64,000 nt of DNA from Hetaerina americana (GCA_022747635.1 JAKTNV010000006.1:64123090-64187089); one strand, 5' to 3'. Shown: positions 22,790 to 35,224, counted from the stretch's first letter. Numbers and translations: made by a program. Notes: generated from the letters alone by a model not told the origin.

Positions 22790-23660
22790 GAGACTTGGTG
22801 GATTAGGTAGGCAGTCAAGTACGAAAAGCCTTCAAGCATGGGTTGGGTCAATTCCTACAACCGACCGCGCTCTGACCGAACTATTCCCCAAAACCCCGTA
22901 GACACTTTTTAGCCCGCCAGCGAAGCATCTCCCGTCCTCCTATCTCGCACTTAGCAGCAGCACCTCTCATTTCGGTTCCTTTTTATCTCCTTTCTCGCTG
23001 GAGCACGTAACTTGTTCATCCCTTAACCCTTTTGGCCCTCTCTTTCCCTTCATTCGTCGGCTACCCACACCATTCCCTCTACAACGTCTCTCCTCAGCGT
23101 CTCCCTCCTCGTCTTCTGCCGACACTGATCCGCTTTCTGACCCTCATCCCCCACACCATGCCCAGCCACCTCTCACACCTTGCCCCGTCTCTTCGACTTC
23201 TTCGGATCCAATCCTCCCCCTGTCCCAGCCTTTCGCTCCGACGAATCCCAATGCCTCTATCACAGCTCCCGCTACGATTTTCCCTTTCCCTCGTCTTACC
23301 CTCCTACTTCGGAAAGTAAGGCAACCCCACTTCCCCTTCACTTAGGCGCAACTCCCGGCCGAACCCCGCAGCAATCTCTTTTCTGCTTGCCCGCATTCGA
23401 TTGCTTCCAACACTTACCGCAATAACTTCACGTGTTCCCCCTATTAAATCGCTCTATCCAGTGTTTCACTCTTCCGAACTCAGCGAAAGAGAGAATATTG
23501 ATGCATACATTTTGCGACGTGAGTGTGAGTCGGCTACATTCCACATGGAAATAGTAGAATGGTTAGTAGATAACATCCGATATTATGCTTCCTCCCAATG
23601 GAAACTATGGAAATCACAAAATGAGTTTGGGGCGCCATTGAAGTCCCAGCAGAGCTAGAT
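22790..23660. other. Pyrimidine-rich (plus strand) GC-rich island
   Basis: From about 22860 to 23420 the plus strand is strongly C/T-rich and long frames open on both strands (23032-23319 plus, 23144-23341 minus, 23401-23658 plus). Their products are proline/serine/leucine-rich or arginine/glycine-rich and carry no domain I recognise. It could be the remains of an element's ORF1 or leader, or a compositional island. Confidence 0.4.
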
Positions 23661-25480
23661 TCTCTGTTGTGATGTTTTTCAAGTTTTAATTTCGTTAACA
23701 AAGAGCGAATAAACCTTTCTTTTTTTAAACACTTGGCCTTTCTCTCCTATCCATCCCCATAAATACAAGTATTACTACATTCCCAAAGAATTGATATTCT
23801 GTACACCCATTAGGTCGGATCTCTCATGATTCCTTATCAAAATGAAACGAGTACTATAGTGTACACGGTTGAAAATGAATTCACTTAGGGTGCAATGATC
23901 CGATTACTAAATTAATATCATTTATTAAAAAATAAATGAACGAAAAAAGGACACATTTAATGCCAATGTATCAAATATGTATCTTCAACTGGATTTCGGT
24001 GATTTCTAAAGACGTGTTTATGAATTCTTACTGTTGGTTATGAGCCTACTAGTAAATTGTATTCCTCGATTTGTGCATCGAGTCAGATGCATTCTATGGT
24101 GAAATACAACTGAAAATTCTTTATTTTGACGCTATAAGTTATCAATTTAACATCAAATGAGGGGCAATTTTCTGATCTATGAGCAGGTATTTTGATGAGT
24201 AGCAAGAATGTATTATTTTTTAATAGTTTCTCGACCTGAACATTGCCATAACGTGATGCAATGATATTTAGAGGAAAGGTGTCTGTAGAGTAAAATATCT
24301 TTACACTTCATCGAATGTGTAACTACCCAGGTTCTACTTTCTTATAAAAACATGTGGGACGTAAAAGAATATTTAAGAAAACTATTTGTATCGTGTGCAA
24401 ATCGACCCATTCCATAAAAAATGGCTTCTGTTCCCTCCATCAAGTAAGAAGTTCCATCGCGATAGAGAATATAAACTAAGTCCAACCAAGAAACTCCTTG
24501 AGGATTGGTTTAAGCTCATTTCCCAGAAAATTGAGGTTGGTATACTGAGTTCTATTTTCATTTCCCTGCTACCTTCTGCAATTTATACGATTATCCTATT
24601 TCAGGGATAGGAATATATTTACAAATCCAACCGTCTTAGTTCAGATCAAATCAATAGTAATGTATCATTTCACACTGAAAGGCTGAAATGTGCCTTTAAA
24701 TGTTCGTCATTAAAACATTGCATAATAGCGTAATTTATGAAATACTATCCCATTCCCGATCCGATCCCAGACGTTAAGTTTTTAGGATGATAGCTATTTT
24801 TTATAGTTGTTAAAATCAACAACTCATATATATTATAAATATATTGTGCGCAAAGTCATTCATTAAACGTATTGCATGTTTCATGGTTTACGTTTCATAA
24901 GGGACACTGTTGTCTTTCCACCACTTTCCTCCAATAAACCTACTCCATACTATATTAACTGAAAACTGATAATGCTTCAATTTTTTCATAACAAGGAATC
25001 AAAATAATCTTCTCTTTCACTACGATTAATCCGAAAGCATTGGAAATAAGAAGTCAACAATCTCCCAAAGTGAAATTGGTTCGCTGTACAGGAAGGTAAA
25101 GAGAACCCGGTAAAAAGACGTAGGAATCCTTGCAAACAATCAACAGTACGATTTTAATTATTAATTGAATTGAAAAGAGAGGTTAAAATGGATGAATTGG
25201 GAAATAAGGCAATAGATTAAATTTACATAGGAAATATGACGGAGATGAGGATAGCTCAGGTCCAGGCATAATCAATGGTGATATCGAAAGGGCATCAAGG
25301 AAATTAGAATCAAATAAGCCCTGGGGGTAGAAAACATTCGCACCCATCTTGGAAGTCTTTTGGACCGAAATGGAAATGCATTCTTCATAAGAAGAAGAAT
25401 TGCAATAGGCAAATAATATTTGTACAATAAGGAGGAAATTGATGACGGAGACGATGAGGAATGAAGTCAAGAAAAGATTA
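23661..25480. other. No recognisable gene
   Basis: AT-rich. The frames at 24386-24610 and 25183-25470 have no family signature. Confidence 0.45.
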
Positions 25481-25489
25481 ATATATAAT

Positions 25490-25875
25490 GGATCGCGTTA
25501 TTATGCGTCTAGGAAACCTACGAAGCAAGATGGTAGGCCAAGTTTAGAGGTTCATAAATAACTGGGGTGGAGGAGAATAGTTGAGGTATAATTGATAGTA
25601 ACGAAAAGGAACGAGGACGTTCAACGAACGGCGGTAAAGGAGAGGTAGATGAAGAGAATTTTGATTGGCGATTGGATGATGAACACTGAGATAGAGGGTC
25701 GTGCGATAGGCAAGTGAGGAAGAGGGAGGAGAAGGATAGTCACGTCGAATGAAACGAAGGGAGAATGGAAGTCTTGGGAATTGAAGAAGGGTTTATTATA
25801 ATGCCGGATGTGAGGTTGTGTTTTCTTCGTAGAGGCAAAGAAATGTATCGTTGGGCCGTCGTATGGTCCGTATCC
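25490..25875 (+). pseudogene. Possible RTE-like LINE remnant (weak)
   Basis: The purine-rich plus strand has fragments suggestive of the family's end: a TFNERR-like patch near 25620, WRLDDE near 25670 and a basic run with GRMEVLG near 25760. The resemblance is weak and every frame is broken. Confidence 0.25.
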
Positions 25876-26279
25876 AATCAAAACCTATCTTAGGGTAAAA
25901 TATTAATAATAATAATTATACTCTCCTAGTGTCACGTGGAAATGCAAATATATTTGTTTACGAAAACTGCAATGTGACATTCATTTGTATTAAATAGTTT
26001 TTTCTTGAGATAATCTTCTTTTCTATTACCATTTCGATATATTCTTTGCAATAGGTATAATAATCCTCAAACATTCATTTAAAGAAAAGTAGTGGGAGAG
26101 TACACAGTAAATAATGAAAGCACATTTTTTCAAGCTGAAATATACTCTAATTAACTAATGTTTTTTTTGTATTCTGCCGTTTCAAGTTTTTGATAGACAC
26201 GGACTTACCATGGCTTCATTTCATCTCATGGTATACCTGAATACTCAAAATTAAGAGTATAATAAATTGTTCTCCAATT

Positions 26280-26665
26280 CAGCATACTTTATCCCTTCCT
26301 TCATCCCAGGTGTAACACTTACTTTTTCAACCCTTTTCCTTGTTTTTTAAACGTTCTCCACTCTATTATTGACTTCATCATTCCATCGCCAACCAAAATA
26401 CTATTTCTACCAATTTTCCTACATGCTTTGGATTACAGCTAACAATATTTTCTCTTCCCGCAACATGCCCAGTCCCTCTTCTTTGCTTCTTGTCTTTCCA
26501 AACATCCCTTTTATCCTTCATACTCCCTTGTGAAGGCGTTAATGACTAAAGCAATTCTTCTTCTCGCGTCCTAATTACTTTTACTCTCCAGGTCCAAAAT
26601 ATTTCTGAGATAGCAAAACTTTTCTACCTGCTCCAATTTTAGCGTTTAACTTAGGCTTTCCCATC
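26280..26665 (-). pseudogene. RTE-like LINE C-terminal fragment with internal deletion
   Basis: Read on the minus strand from about 26655: LEQVEKFCYLRNILD, then a stop, DARRRIALVINAFTRE, and after degraded sequence VGDGMMKSIIEWR. The order parallels the copies at 43.9 and 36.4 kb (VTYIGSVLDQHG, IRRSITLDKGAFTR, MLKTVIEG). The LEAFEMWVWRR block seems lost, so a deletion is likely. No palm domain is present. Confidence 0.55.
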
Positions 26666-27635
26666 GTGAAAATCTAACAAAATTTGTTTGGTTATATTGA
26701 TTCCAATCTCATGCATATGATACTGATTTACTAATCCGATCATGTAGCCTCTTGGCTGACCGGGGCTACCTAAAGCTTGACCATCCGCCGATGTGATTTA
26801 TGGATTCCCTGCCTACTTTCACTCATTTCATTCATTATATATATATATATGTATATATGTATAGAGAGAGAGAGAGAACAGGCGATGGTAAGTGTCCCTC
26901 ACCTACCTAGCTATCCCGAATCTCAATTCCCCACTCGCACCGTCGGCGGATGTCTCCTATCCCTCCAATCTACGCGAATTTAATGTTCAGCAGCCGAAGT
27001 CTAAAATCGCATAACACGCGGTGCGGCGATAATTCGCCTACCTCTCGATTTCTCTTGATCTTGATTCAACGTAGGAGGAGGTAAGCTGGTACATTCTCAA
27101 AATCAATTACAAGGTGGCCCGTGCGTAACGAATCCAGTAACGAAGCTGAAGCTCACTGGTTCGATTCACATAGGTGACAAAACTTTTCGCCTTTCGAAAA
27201 TTTCTTTATAACTGTTTTAATGTATAAATATCACGTCTCTCAATTACCCTGGATAGTAACTTAAACTGAACAAAATTGCCAAGTGGATATTCATTATATG
27301 GTAATTCTTATGTGAAGGGTTCTTTTGGCTGCTATGATTTATTCATAAAAACCTTTTTCTCATTCCTTAGTCCTTCAAACTCTTAATACGAAATGACGTT
27401 ACTTAGCCACCATAAACTTTAGCCTATTAATTATTTTGGAGAAACTCATTTATTGTTTTGCTAAAAACGAGTCATATTTCTCTTTCTGATGTCATGGAAG
27501 TCGCTTGGTTTTCGATATCGCAAAGAATAGTATAGTTATTTCTGAGCTCTGAGAGTAGAACTCATATCAATGTTATTATGCATGGTTAACAAACCACTGT
27601 AACTTGACTTAGATATTGATATTTAGATATTTTAG
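26666..27635. other. No recognisable gene
   Basis: Contains the microsatellite at 26836-26878. A short run at 27155-27166 (ggttcgattcac) resembles a Pol III B box but has no matching A box or cloverleaf around it. Confidence 0.4.
26836..26878. repeat. (TA)n(GA)n compound microsatellite
   Basis: Alternating ta with two tg substitutions passes into uninterrupted ga repeats. Confidence 0.9.
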
Positions 27636-27637
27636 TA

Positions 27638-28900
27638 ACCTGCAAGCCACCACTAGGGTGTGTGGCAGGGATTGAATACACATCAGATTAATTTTTACCC
27701 GAGCATGACCCTAATGCGGTAAGACAATGTTATTATGTACATGGCTGCTAAGGAGATTCCCTTCCAATTTATGCAAGAGCTTCAATCTGTAATTTAACCT
27801 TCGTTACGTGAGTGATCCCCAACCTAGCTCCTCCAATATTTTAGATACGCTGCTAAGTTTATCATAACAACGTTTTACACATCTAGGTCCTCTACGCTGC
27901 AGGCGATACAATTCGGCAATTAATCCAACTTCGTGAGGATCCCATACACCAGCAGCATATTCTAAATGAGTCCTAACCAGCGACAGATAACATTTCTCTT
28001 TCACTTTTTCATCATATTTACAATTTTGTGTTAGCTTGCTCATGTATTCCCCGTATACGTTTCACTTAGGAGAGATCGTGAGTGAGGGTAACGCCTTGGT
28101 ATTAAATTGAATCTACACATTTAATTTCGGTGTTCCCAGTGCAGTAGGCGCTCGGGTGGGAATTGCTCTTTTTCCAAAAATTCATGACCACGCACTTCTT
28201 AAAGTTTAATTCTAATTTCCAAGTATCGCAAGTGTCGTAAAGTAGGAATTAAAGAGGTCCGAAAAAACTTCCCTGGGGAACACCTGAGGTAACTTTTACT
28301 GCATTTGAGTTGACTCCATCTCTCACTACTCTTTGAATCCGACCATTCAAAACTTCTTTCATCCAACGCCGAGTATCGTTATCTATGACATATCCGTCTC
28401 GCTTTTCGAGTAGTTAACTATGTGATACTTGGTCGAAGGCATTCTTAAAATTTAGAAAAATCGCGTCCACTAGAACATTGCTCTCTCCCGAAGTAAGAAT
28501 ACCATGAACAAAAAGCGGAAGTTGTGTCTCGCAGGCTCTACCCCTTCGGAAACCGTGCTGATTTTTCATAAATAATTCTTGATTATCAAGTTGTCTCACG
28601 ATCGAACTAGCTACTATATGTTCCATAACCTTGCACGAAATGGATGTGAGGGAAATTGGTCTGTAATGACTCGGTTCCTCCTTGTCTCCGTTTTTAAATA
28701 TTGGTGTTACAATATCCGGTTTCCAATCTCAGCAAACCTTGTTATCCACCAGCGACTTCTTAAATATTATTTCTAGATATGGCACAATTTCCGAAGCTTG
28801 ATCCTTAAATATACGATTGGGTATTTCATCGGATTTTGAGGATTGATTGGGATTCATATTTTCTAGCAAATGTTCTATTCGAATATCTCAAGATTTCAAT
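27638..28900 (-). pseudogene. CR1/Jockey-like LINE copy A: RT with its catalytic core deleted, plus 3' UTR
   Basis: From high to low coordinate the minus strand gives the early RT blocks SHYRPISLTS and CKVMEHIVASS (about 28670-28610); QHGFRRGRACETQL (about 28560-28520); LNFKNAFDQVSHS (about 28455-28417), with the first catalytic aspartate; then RWMKEVLNGRIQRVV and SGVPQGSFFGPL (about 28365-28255). After a stop the frame jumps straight to WKLELNFKK (about 28220), skipping the segment that should carry the F/YADD catalytic aspartates. The C-terminal LSLVRTHLEYAAGVWDPHE and LQRRGPRCVK blocks follow (about 27990-27880). A noncoding 3' end (27638-27720) has the cctgcaagccaccac and gtgtgtggcaggg modules. 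Because the deletion junction stays in frame it is easy to overlook. The element is dead. Confidence 0.85.
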
Positions 28901-29064
28901 TTTTGGTATCAGTCGACCGGTAAGCTATTGGAGGCATTCGATGAGATATTGGTGATGACGCTTTGAAAGAAGGAATTTAATATAGTAAGTCAGCCTTTTT
29001 AAATCTGCTGGTGACTCTTTCACCTTTATCATTTTTGAGTGAGTTAGCAGTTGAGCTATCTTGA

Positions 29065-29405
29065 CTCAAATGAATTTGAAAAATGAAGAAGACAGTTGAC
29101 TTATATGAATTCGCATTTATCTTTGACCTTTTCATCACATTTACCCGGTAATCTTCTAATAAGTCCTAATTTTTTGTTATCTTGGCCTCATATCCGCCGT
29201 ATCTGTTTTACCCAGCATAGTTCGTGATTGAGGGTAACGCCCAAGTATTTAATGTAGTCTACACATTCCATTTCCATGTTTCCGATACAGTAGACGTCCC
29301 GGAGGTGATTGCTCTTTTTCCAAAAGTTTATCACTACGTAACGTACAGGAAATTGATTGCGATCCCCGTTGCAAACTAAGGCCATCAATGTAGGGGCCAT
29401 TTAAT
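29065..29405 (-). pseudogene. CR1/Jockey-like LINE copy B, RT C-terminal fragment
   Basis: Read on the minus strand, VINFWKKSNHLRDVYCIGN and ECVDYIKYLGVTLNHELCW (about 29340-29215) match the corresponding region of copy A (VVMNFWKKSN and GVTLTHDLS at 28.2-28.1 kb). A frameshift follows and then LGLIRRLPGKCDEKVK (about 29165-29115). The upstream side stops abruptly near 29405. It is a second insertion of the same family, less than 200 bp from the 5' limit of copy A, with the same orientation. It has no catalytic core. Confidence 0.75.
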
Positions 29406-29489
29406 AAGACGAGGCAGCACCGGAAAATTATTTAGCAAAGTCGCAAATAAAGTGTCGTCCTTAATCGCACCGATATTTACTCTGTCTTC

Positions 29490-30220
29490 CACTCTAGTCT
29501 CTTACTTCATTGAGTCACGTTAGGCCAACCCTTTCCTACCTCCTCCCCAAAATTTCCTGAGCTCATTAATGGACACAATGAAATTAGTTGGAAAGGGAAA
29601 GGAGAAGGTAGAGAAATGCAGTTGCAATCTTTAAAATTCGTCTTGGTCGTCTTTCCAGCAAATATCCTTTCCCAGGCAACGTTCTTGACTGAGTGAGGAA
29701 CGTTGCCTGAAATGGGGAGAGAGCTTGGGGATTGAAAATGGGAATGGGCAAGAAAGGCGGGGAGGGAGATCCAGAACAGTTTTCCGTCTGACACCGTAGG
29801 TGTAAGGTGGTGGCTTGATTGATTAGTTTGAAGTGGTTTTCTGAAATCCTCACGGATAAGGGTCGGGCGCACGAGACTAAGGGACTTGGATCAGTTGGGC
29901 GTCGGTCCGCATCCCTCTTGCAGACTGGGGAAAACTACACGATCCACTCGCATGGACGGAAGGCAAAGGGGAAAGAGAGTTGGAAGGAGGGACGCCACGG
30001 GGAATTAGACCCGGAATCCAAAAGAGGAGAGAGAGAGGGATGGGGTCTAAGCTCTGAGACGTTGGGGTCGGAGACGTGGAGGGTGGAGAAGCTTTTGTAA
30101 ATACCGAAAACTTGTTACTCGTGTTCGCAGGCGCACTAATGTCAACCGTTTCCCCACTATTTCCTTGAAGAAGATTAGGAGAGGGCCCATGCAAGGAAGT
30201 TAAGTGCGAAATGAATTTTC
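29490..30220. other. Purine-rich (plus strand) island
   Basis: Strong purine bias at 29580-29620, 29690-29775 and 29930-30100 opens frames on both strands without recognisable products. It contains the perfect hairpin at 29673-29709. Confidence 0.5.
29673..29709. other. Perfect 12-bp hairpin
   Basis: caggcaacgttc and gaacgttgcctg form perfect 12-bp arms around a 13-base loop. No T-run follows and there is no obvious host gene, so its role is unknown. It could be a terminator-like, miRNA-like or chance structure. Confidence 0.7.
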
Positions 30221-31920
30221 CTTACTCACTCGTGCGCGTCTAATAACAGTTTGCTATCGCTCCGCCTTTAACGGGAGTTCATCCAATGAGAGGAGCAATT
30301 TGTTTGGTTCAAAAAGGATCAAGACTTTTAGGCAAGTGTGCGTGTCTTGTATGTTTGTTTGCGTATCTATATGTGTAAGTGTGTGATTGGCTACGTCTCT
30401 GCTTCCTTTACCTGGGAGGTTAAATTTACTACCGATCAAGTTCCTTACAATCATATAAGAGAGATTGACTAACCCTGTCTATTCTTTTAAATGAAGCTAA
30501 ATCAACATTATATAACCTCAGCAAATTTCTGTAGCATCGTACACTTATTATGCCTTGCACCTATACTAAAAGGCATCACAATTTATATTTAAAAATTAGC
30601 CGATTTTGACTCATACCCAGTCTGCGACAGGATGAGTAATTTATCGTAGATGCAGAAGTGGACCAACTCGTCCTCGATTTCGTACGATATCGTGAGGTTA
30701 CGTCTTTGGGTAACATAATAACTGAAATATACCACTTCAAAAGCTATTTACAGGGTGTATATGATAATTTGACATATAATTTTTCTCGCATGAGTGAATA
30801 AATTAACATCTCCTCAGTGAATCCTGAGTGAGACAAATTCGTCTCCAGGCTTTTTACACCCCAGCTTTGCAGGATAAGAACGGGCCATTTGATGAAATAT
30901 TGATGACTCTTTCAAATTTTCTTTGCCGAATACCAATCAGCAAAATTAAGGCCTCGCAATGAACTAAAATAGGAAATGATGATTCCTAGTAAAGTTCGCG
31001 ATAAAGTTAAGTTAAGTTAAATAGGGAGTGTAGGCGTTAAAAAATACGTAGTTGCGAAACTCGAGCTTCTTGGCAGACTAAGTTTGCACCGCTAATATAA
31101 AATGATAATTGGTCTCCTGCTCTTTGAATACATGTACAAAATATACTATTTCTATAACTTTGGACCAAAGAACCTTGATTTGAAACGTCGTGCCATTGTT
31201 TAGTTTCGGCTGATTCAAATTATGTGATTCCTAATTATATTACGGAGTTACGTACATAAGAAGTACAATGAAATTCTGGTTTGCAGAAACATCAGATGGA
31301 TTGAGCAGAGCATTTCTACATCTCTTCGCTGTTTATCGTCATGTAAACTAGCTTTACACACTTTCATTTGATTCCTAACGTACTAATCATATTTGTATAT
31401 ACAAATTTCACTCAGTTTCTCACATCAGCTCAGCTCAAAAAACGTTTAACATGGCTGTACAAATAGCAGATGTATAAATTCATGAAAAAAATTAGAAATG
31501 GGTCTCACCACATTTTTTGAAAATTATGCACATATGTACGTCAATGAAACACGCGACCTATACATTATCTAGCAGTTGCAGTAATTATTAGGGGAGGCCA
31601 TCAACGGCTGAAGGTATTTGTGCCAATAAGTGGGCCATCTGATAGAGGTAAAGGTTTTAAGGAAATGGAGGAAGATGGAGGGAAACCCAGGGTCGGCATT
31701 GGTTCTTAGTCATAGGTGTTTAGAGATAAATAATCTAACGCCCATGTGACGGACAGCATGCTCCACGTGAAGTGCTCTTCACATAGCACCCCAAATAGGG
31801 ATCAGAATATCACGCAGTAAACCTCCCATATCCAGGAATCTAAGCCGAGCATTCAGCGGTGAGAAGGCAGTGCAGGGTCCGTACAATATGTGTCGGGACT
31901 GGTTCCACAAATCAAAATGT
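30221..31920. other. No recognisable gene
   Basis: Mostly AT-rich. A mixed-composition patch at 31580-31900 looks repeat-like but has no second copy that I could find. Confidence 0.45.
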
Positions 31921-31944
31921 ATTGAATTTATCATTACAATTACT

Positions 31945-32583
31945 TAATAATATTCAAAATACATTCCTCCTGCATCGATACACTTAGTTCGGCGCGTCTG
32001 CCACTCGCTGGAAGTCGGTTTCCAGAATACTGTTGAGAGCCTTTGACGTCGCCGCTTGAGCCGCCTCGATGGAGTCAAACCGATATCCTTTGAGCTCCTT
32101 TTGAGCTATCCTTTGAGATAATAACGTTGTCGAGAATATCTTCATCTTCCTGAACGCAGTCCAAAATTTCTTGCGAAATTTCCACCCGCGAGAGTTTTTG
32201 TTAATCGCTCAAGACTTTCGGCACCAGCTTCGCGCACACTTGCCTCATCGCAATATCCTCTGTTACGATGGTGTGGACGGTTCCGACTGAAAGGCCGGTT
32301 TCCTCACTGATAAGGGCGATGGTTAAACGCCTGTCAGAGTCCAAAACGTTTTTCACTTTGGCCACCTGAGCATCGGTTCGAGCAGTCGTCGGGCGTCCGA
32401 CGCGGTGCTCTCCTTCGACGAGCTCCCGGCCTTCCTTAAATATTTTGCCCCACTCAAAAATCGTGTGTGGCTTAAGGTATCATCCCCATAATCCTGTTTA
32501 ATGAGTTCAAGGGTCTTCAACGCGGATTTCCCGAGTTTAACGCAAAACTTCACTGCGTAGGGTTGCTTGACGGTGCGCTCCAT
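31945..32583 (-). pseudogene. Internally deleted mariner-family transposase
   Basis: The minus strand starts at an ATG (32583) with MERTVKQPYAVKFCVKLG, a mariner N-terminus. After a frameshift near 32470 a second frame continues FEWGKIFKEGRELVEG, VGRPTTARTD, LTIALISEETGLSVGTVHTI and CAKLVPKVLS, the second helix-turn-helix and the linker motif. A stop follows (about 32204), then DEDILDNVI, after which the sequence jumps to FDSIEAAQAATSKALNSI and KCIDAGGMYFE, the extreme C-terminus. The whole catalytic DDE core is missing across a junction near 32110-32130. The copy thus keeps DNA-binding parts and ends but cannot cut DNA. It is a different lineage from the intact mariner at 15.8 kb. Confidence 0.85.
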
Positions 32584-32675
32584 GTTGGCGCGACGATCTG
32601 TATCACATCGATTCTCAGTTAGTTGTCGATTAGTACACTTTAATAAACAGATAACATTTGACACTACTATAATCT

Positions 32676-32758
32676 GCATCTACATAATACCCCGCAAGCC
32701 GCTGTAAGGCCTTGTGGCGGGGGGTGTTAGGTCACCACCCGTAATAGGGAACAAAACC
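32676..32758 (-). repeat. LINE/SINE 3'-end module
   Basis: Shares ccccgcaagccgc, cttgtggcggggggtgttag and gtcaccacccgtaa with 47.74-47.83 kb (inverted) and with both arms of the fold-back element. A tacatc-type tail lies at the low-coordinate side. Such a tail after a conserved block is typical of non-LTR 3' ends; the parent element is not identified. Confidence 0.7.
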
Positions 32759-32928
32759 AACACATACTCGCACATTCAAAACCCATACCCACAGTGGCTC
32801 AAATGTTCATGCAAGAACCTTTCATTTTATATGCATACAAATAAATCAACTAACATTTAACAAATTATTACACCTTAGGATGTAGTAAGAAATATATCCA
32901 TTAACGCCGTTGCTGTTGGTTTTTCTTT

Positions 32929-33050
32929 TCAAGGGTTTCGTGAGGTGATGGCCGCGAGAGCCTTGCTTCTCCCGCTGCTGGGCACGACACACTGCCGGGC
33001 CGAGTTCCGTAGTTGCCAGGACTCATATTTTCCATGCTGTCCATAATAAA
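32929..33050 (+). repeat. RTE-like LINE 5' leader fragment
   Basis: Parallels 41.85-41.96 kb, where the same block precedes an endonuclease domain: caagggtttcgtgag, gccgcg, cttctccc, gggccgag, gtagttgccaggac and ctgtccat in the same order. Here the coding part is absent. Confidence 0.65.
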
Positions 33051-33064
33051 AATTATGGAATGAT

Positions 33065-33335
33065 TAATTGAGTCGGTTACCCGTAGCCTTTCTCAAGTGT
33101 GTTTAACGTGACATCATCACTCTATGCCCCCCCACTGGGATCAGGGCCATTGCAGCCGCCTCACTGAGGAACAGACGCCGCGTGGACAACCTTCCGTTCG
33201 GCTCATAACCATCGACCATTCTTGGTGACCCTACCAGGAGCTCTCCCGCCATTTCGCTCCAGCACAGCTCTAGGGGTCATCGGAACGCACAATCCCTTCC
33301 ACCACGTTATGGTTGTAGTCCATTGGAGGGTTAAC
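33065..33335 (-). repeat. Dispersed repeat D1
   Basis: Best-preserved D1 copy in the minus orientation. It contains cagccgcctcactgagg, gaacagacgccgcg, ggtgaccctaccagg, cacagctctaggggtcatcg and ccaccacgttatgg. It directly follows the LINE leader fragment, which may mean the two belong to one composite element. Confidence 0.65.
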
Positions 33336-35220
33336 TGATATTATCATCACATTTCTTAAAAAAATTCCTACGTTTTTAACATAATATCTCAAAATTGATA
33401 GCCATTTATAATGTAACATTAATTTAATATGCATACATACACATATTTACACAGTTTACTGATGGTAGTATCTTTCGAAGCGCCGCTTTTTCAGTAAAGT
33501 AAGTGATTGGTCACCTTATTTTTAAATAAGCGCTGGATAATACGCGCTAATTATTAAATTGTGATTCTACGCAAATTATTGCTCAATAATTAATTAAGAT
33601 TAATGCTCTTAAAAATAACGTTTAATTCTTTAATTCATTTTAGCCAAATAAGACAAATTCATGTCTATTATACGCTAAAATTTTAAAAATATACAAGTAG
33701 CAATCAAATACTTGTTTATCTTGCAGTATAATCAATATATTCCACGAAATTAGACCTATAATTAAGTTATAATTTTATTATGTTTGCCCTCATAAGATTC
33801 AAATGGTTTACTAATAAGTTCCACCTTGTAAAATTATACTTACGTTTCGCCATATGCACGTATATAGGTGTAATTATAACGGATTATCACGCATCTGGCG
33901 AAAAAATCCTTCATAATGAGGAATATTGTTTTATCCAAATTTCAGAAAATAGAATATTTTGATGTAAAAAATGAAGCAGCGTGGCTTAGCGACTGGAAAT
34001 GCATCCGAAACTAAGCCGCTTTAAACACTAAGTAAAAATGAAAGGAAATCAAATATAATAATATAGAAACAATTGTTTTATTATAACATTGAAGCATTAG
34101 GCGTGCTAATCCGGTGGGTTATCACAAAATTTCTGATAATTTCTAGGAGCTCACTATTCCCCCACATAATTGGAAAAATTACATGCTATGTTTTTTTCCG
34201 AAAGATAATAGATTTTGGAACGAGTACATTTTGCAAAATTCGATGAAATATGCTTAACAGTCACTGCATTTATGACACATGTGAATTTTTATCATCACGC
34301 AAAATATCGATACATACCTTCACAACTAATAAATGATATTTCTTACGGATTGTAACATATCTTAAAATAACAAACTTCATTAAAAAGAAAGGGTAAAAAA
34401 TAATTAAAAGCGGAATTACTGTGCGAAACAGTGTAAGTAGAGAAAAATGGCTAAAAATTAGAGAAATGGAAAAGCTAATGGAGAAGAAGCCAGAATAATA
34501 AGTTTAGGAAATACAGGTCTAACAAAGATAAAAAAGTAAATTGTTACAAAGTGCGTCAATGTCGTGCTCCTCGGTCCCACAGTAAAAAATGGGAGGTCGA
34601 GCCGCTCGTTGAGATTGTTGTGGATTCAGGTTTGATGTTGTGGAAGACGAACATCATTGAAAATTTGCAAATAATAATGCAACATTACAATATTAATAAA
34701 ATATATTTCGACCTAGTTCCGACGTTACGTCGTCATCTACAGGTGAAATATATAATGGAAGAGTTATTATTTTTTGTAATTATTGGTGTGCCAAATACAT
34801 ACATAGTAGACTTATATTTTAAGGGCTACTTGGTTTCGAAAAAGTTAAAATTTATGTATCATTGAATTTTGACCTAATGATTATTTATTCTGCTGAGTCT
34901 ATCATCCAAAAATGCAGTATAAGACAAAGCAATAAAAATTATAAGCCCTTATCCCTCAACTCCTTTTGCTCAATCGTTGTATGGCATTGCATACGATTGG
35001 CGGAGTACAGCGTACAAGTACAACTCGCCACGCGCACCACATCGAGCCCTAAGAGGAGAGAAAAAAGGTAATGCAGGGAAACGATCTCCAGCATTTGAGT
35101 CAAATATGGACGCGAATTTCCATCCAACACGGTGATCGGAGCCGTCACTATATCAGCGGAAGTAAGAGTTAAAGATGGAAGTGCAAATATACTACATAAA
35201 TAATACAAGTGTACTTGTAG
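33336..35220. other. No recognisable gene
   Basis: AT-rich. Frames at 34551-34865 and 34862-35071 have no motif. A CpG-richer patch lies at about 34980-35170. Nothing assignable. Confidence 0.45.
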
Positions 35221-35224
35221 ATAC

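Noticed and set aside
27120..27180. tRNA gene suggested by ggttcgattcac
   Set aside because: No A box at the right spacing and no cloverleaf can be drawn.
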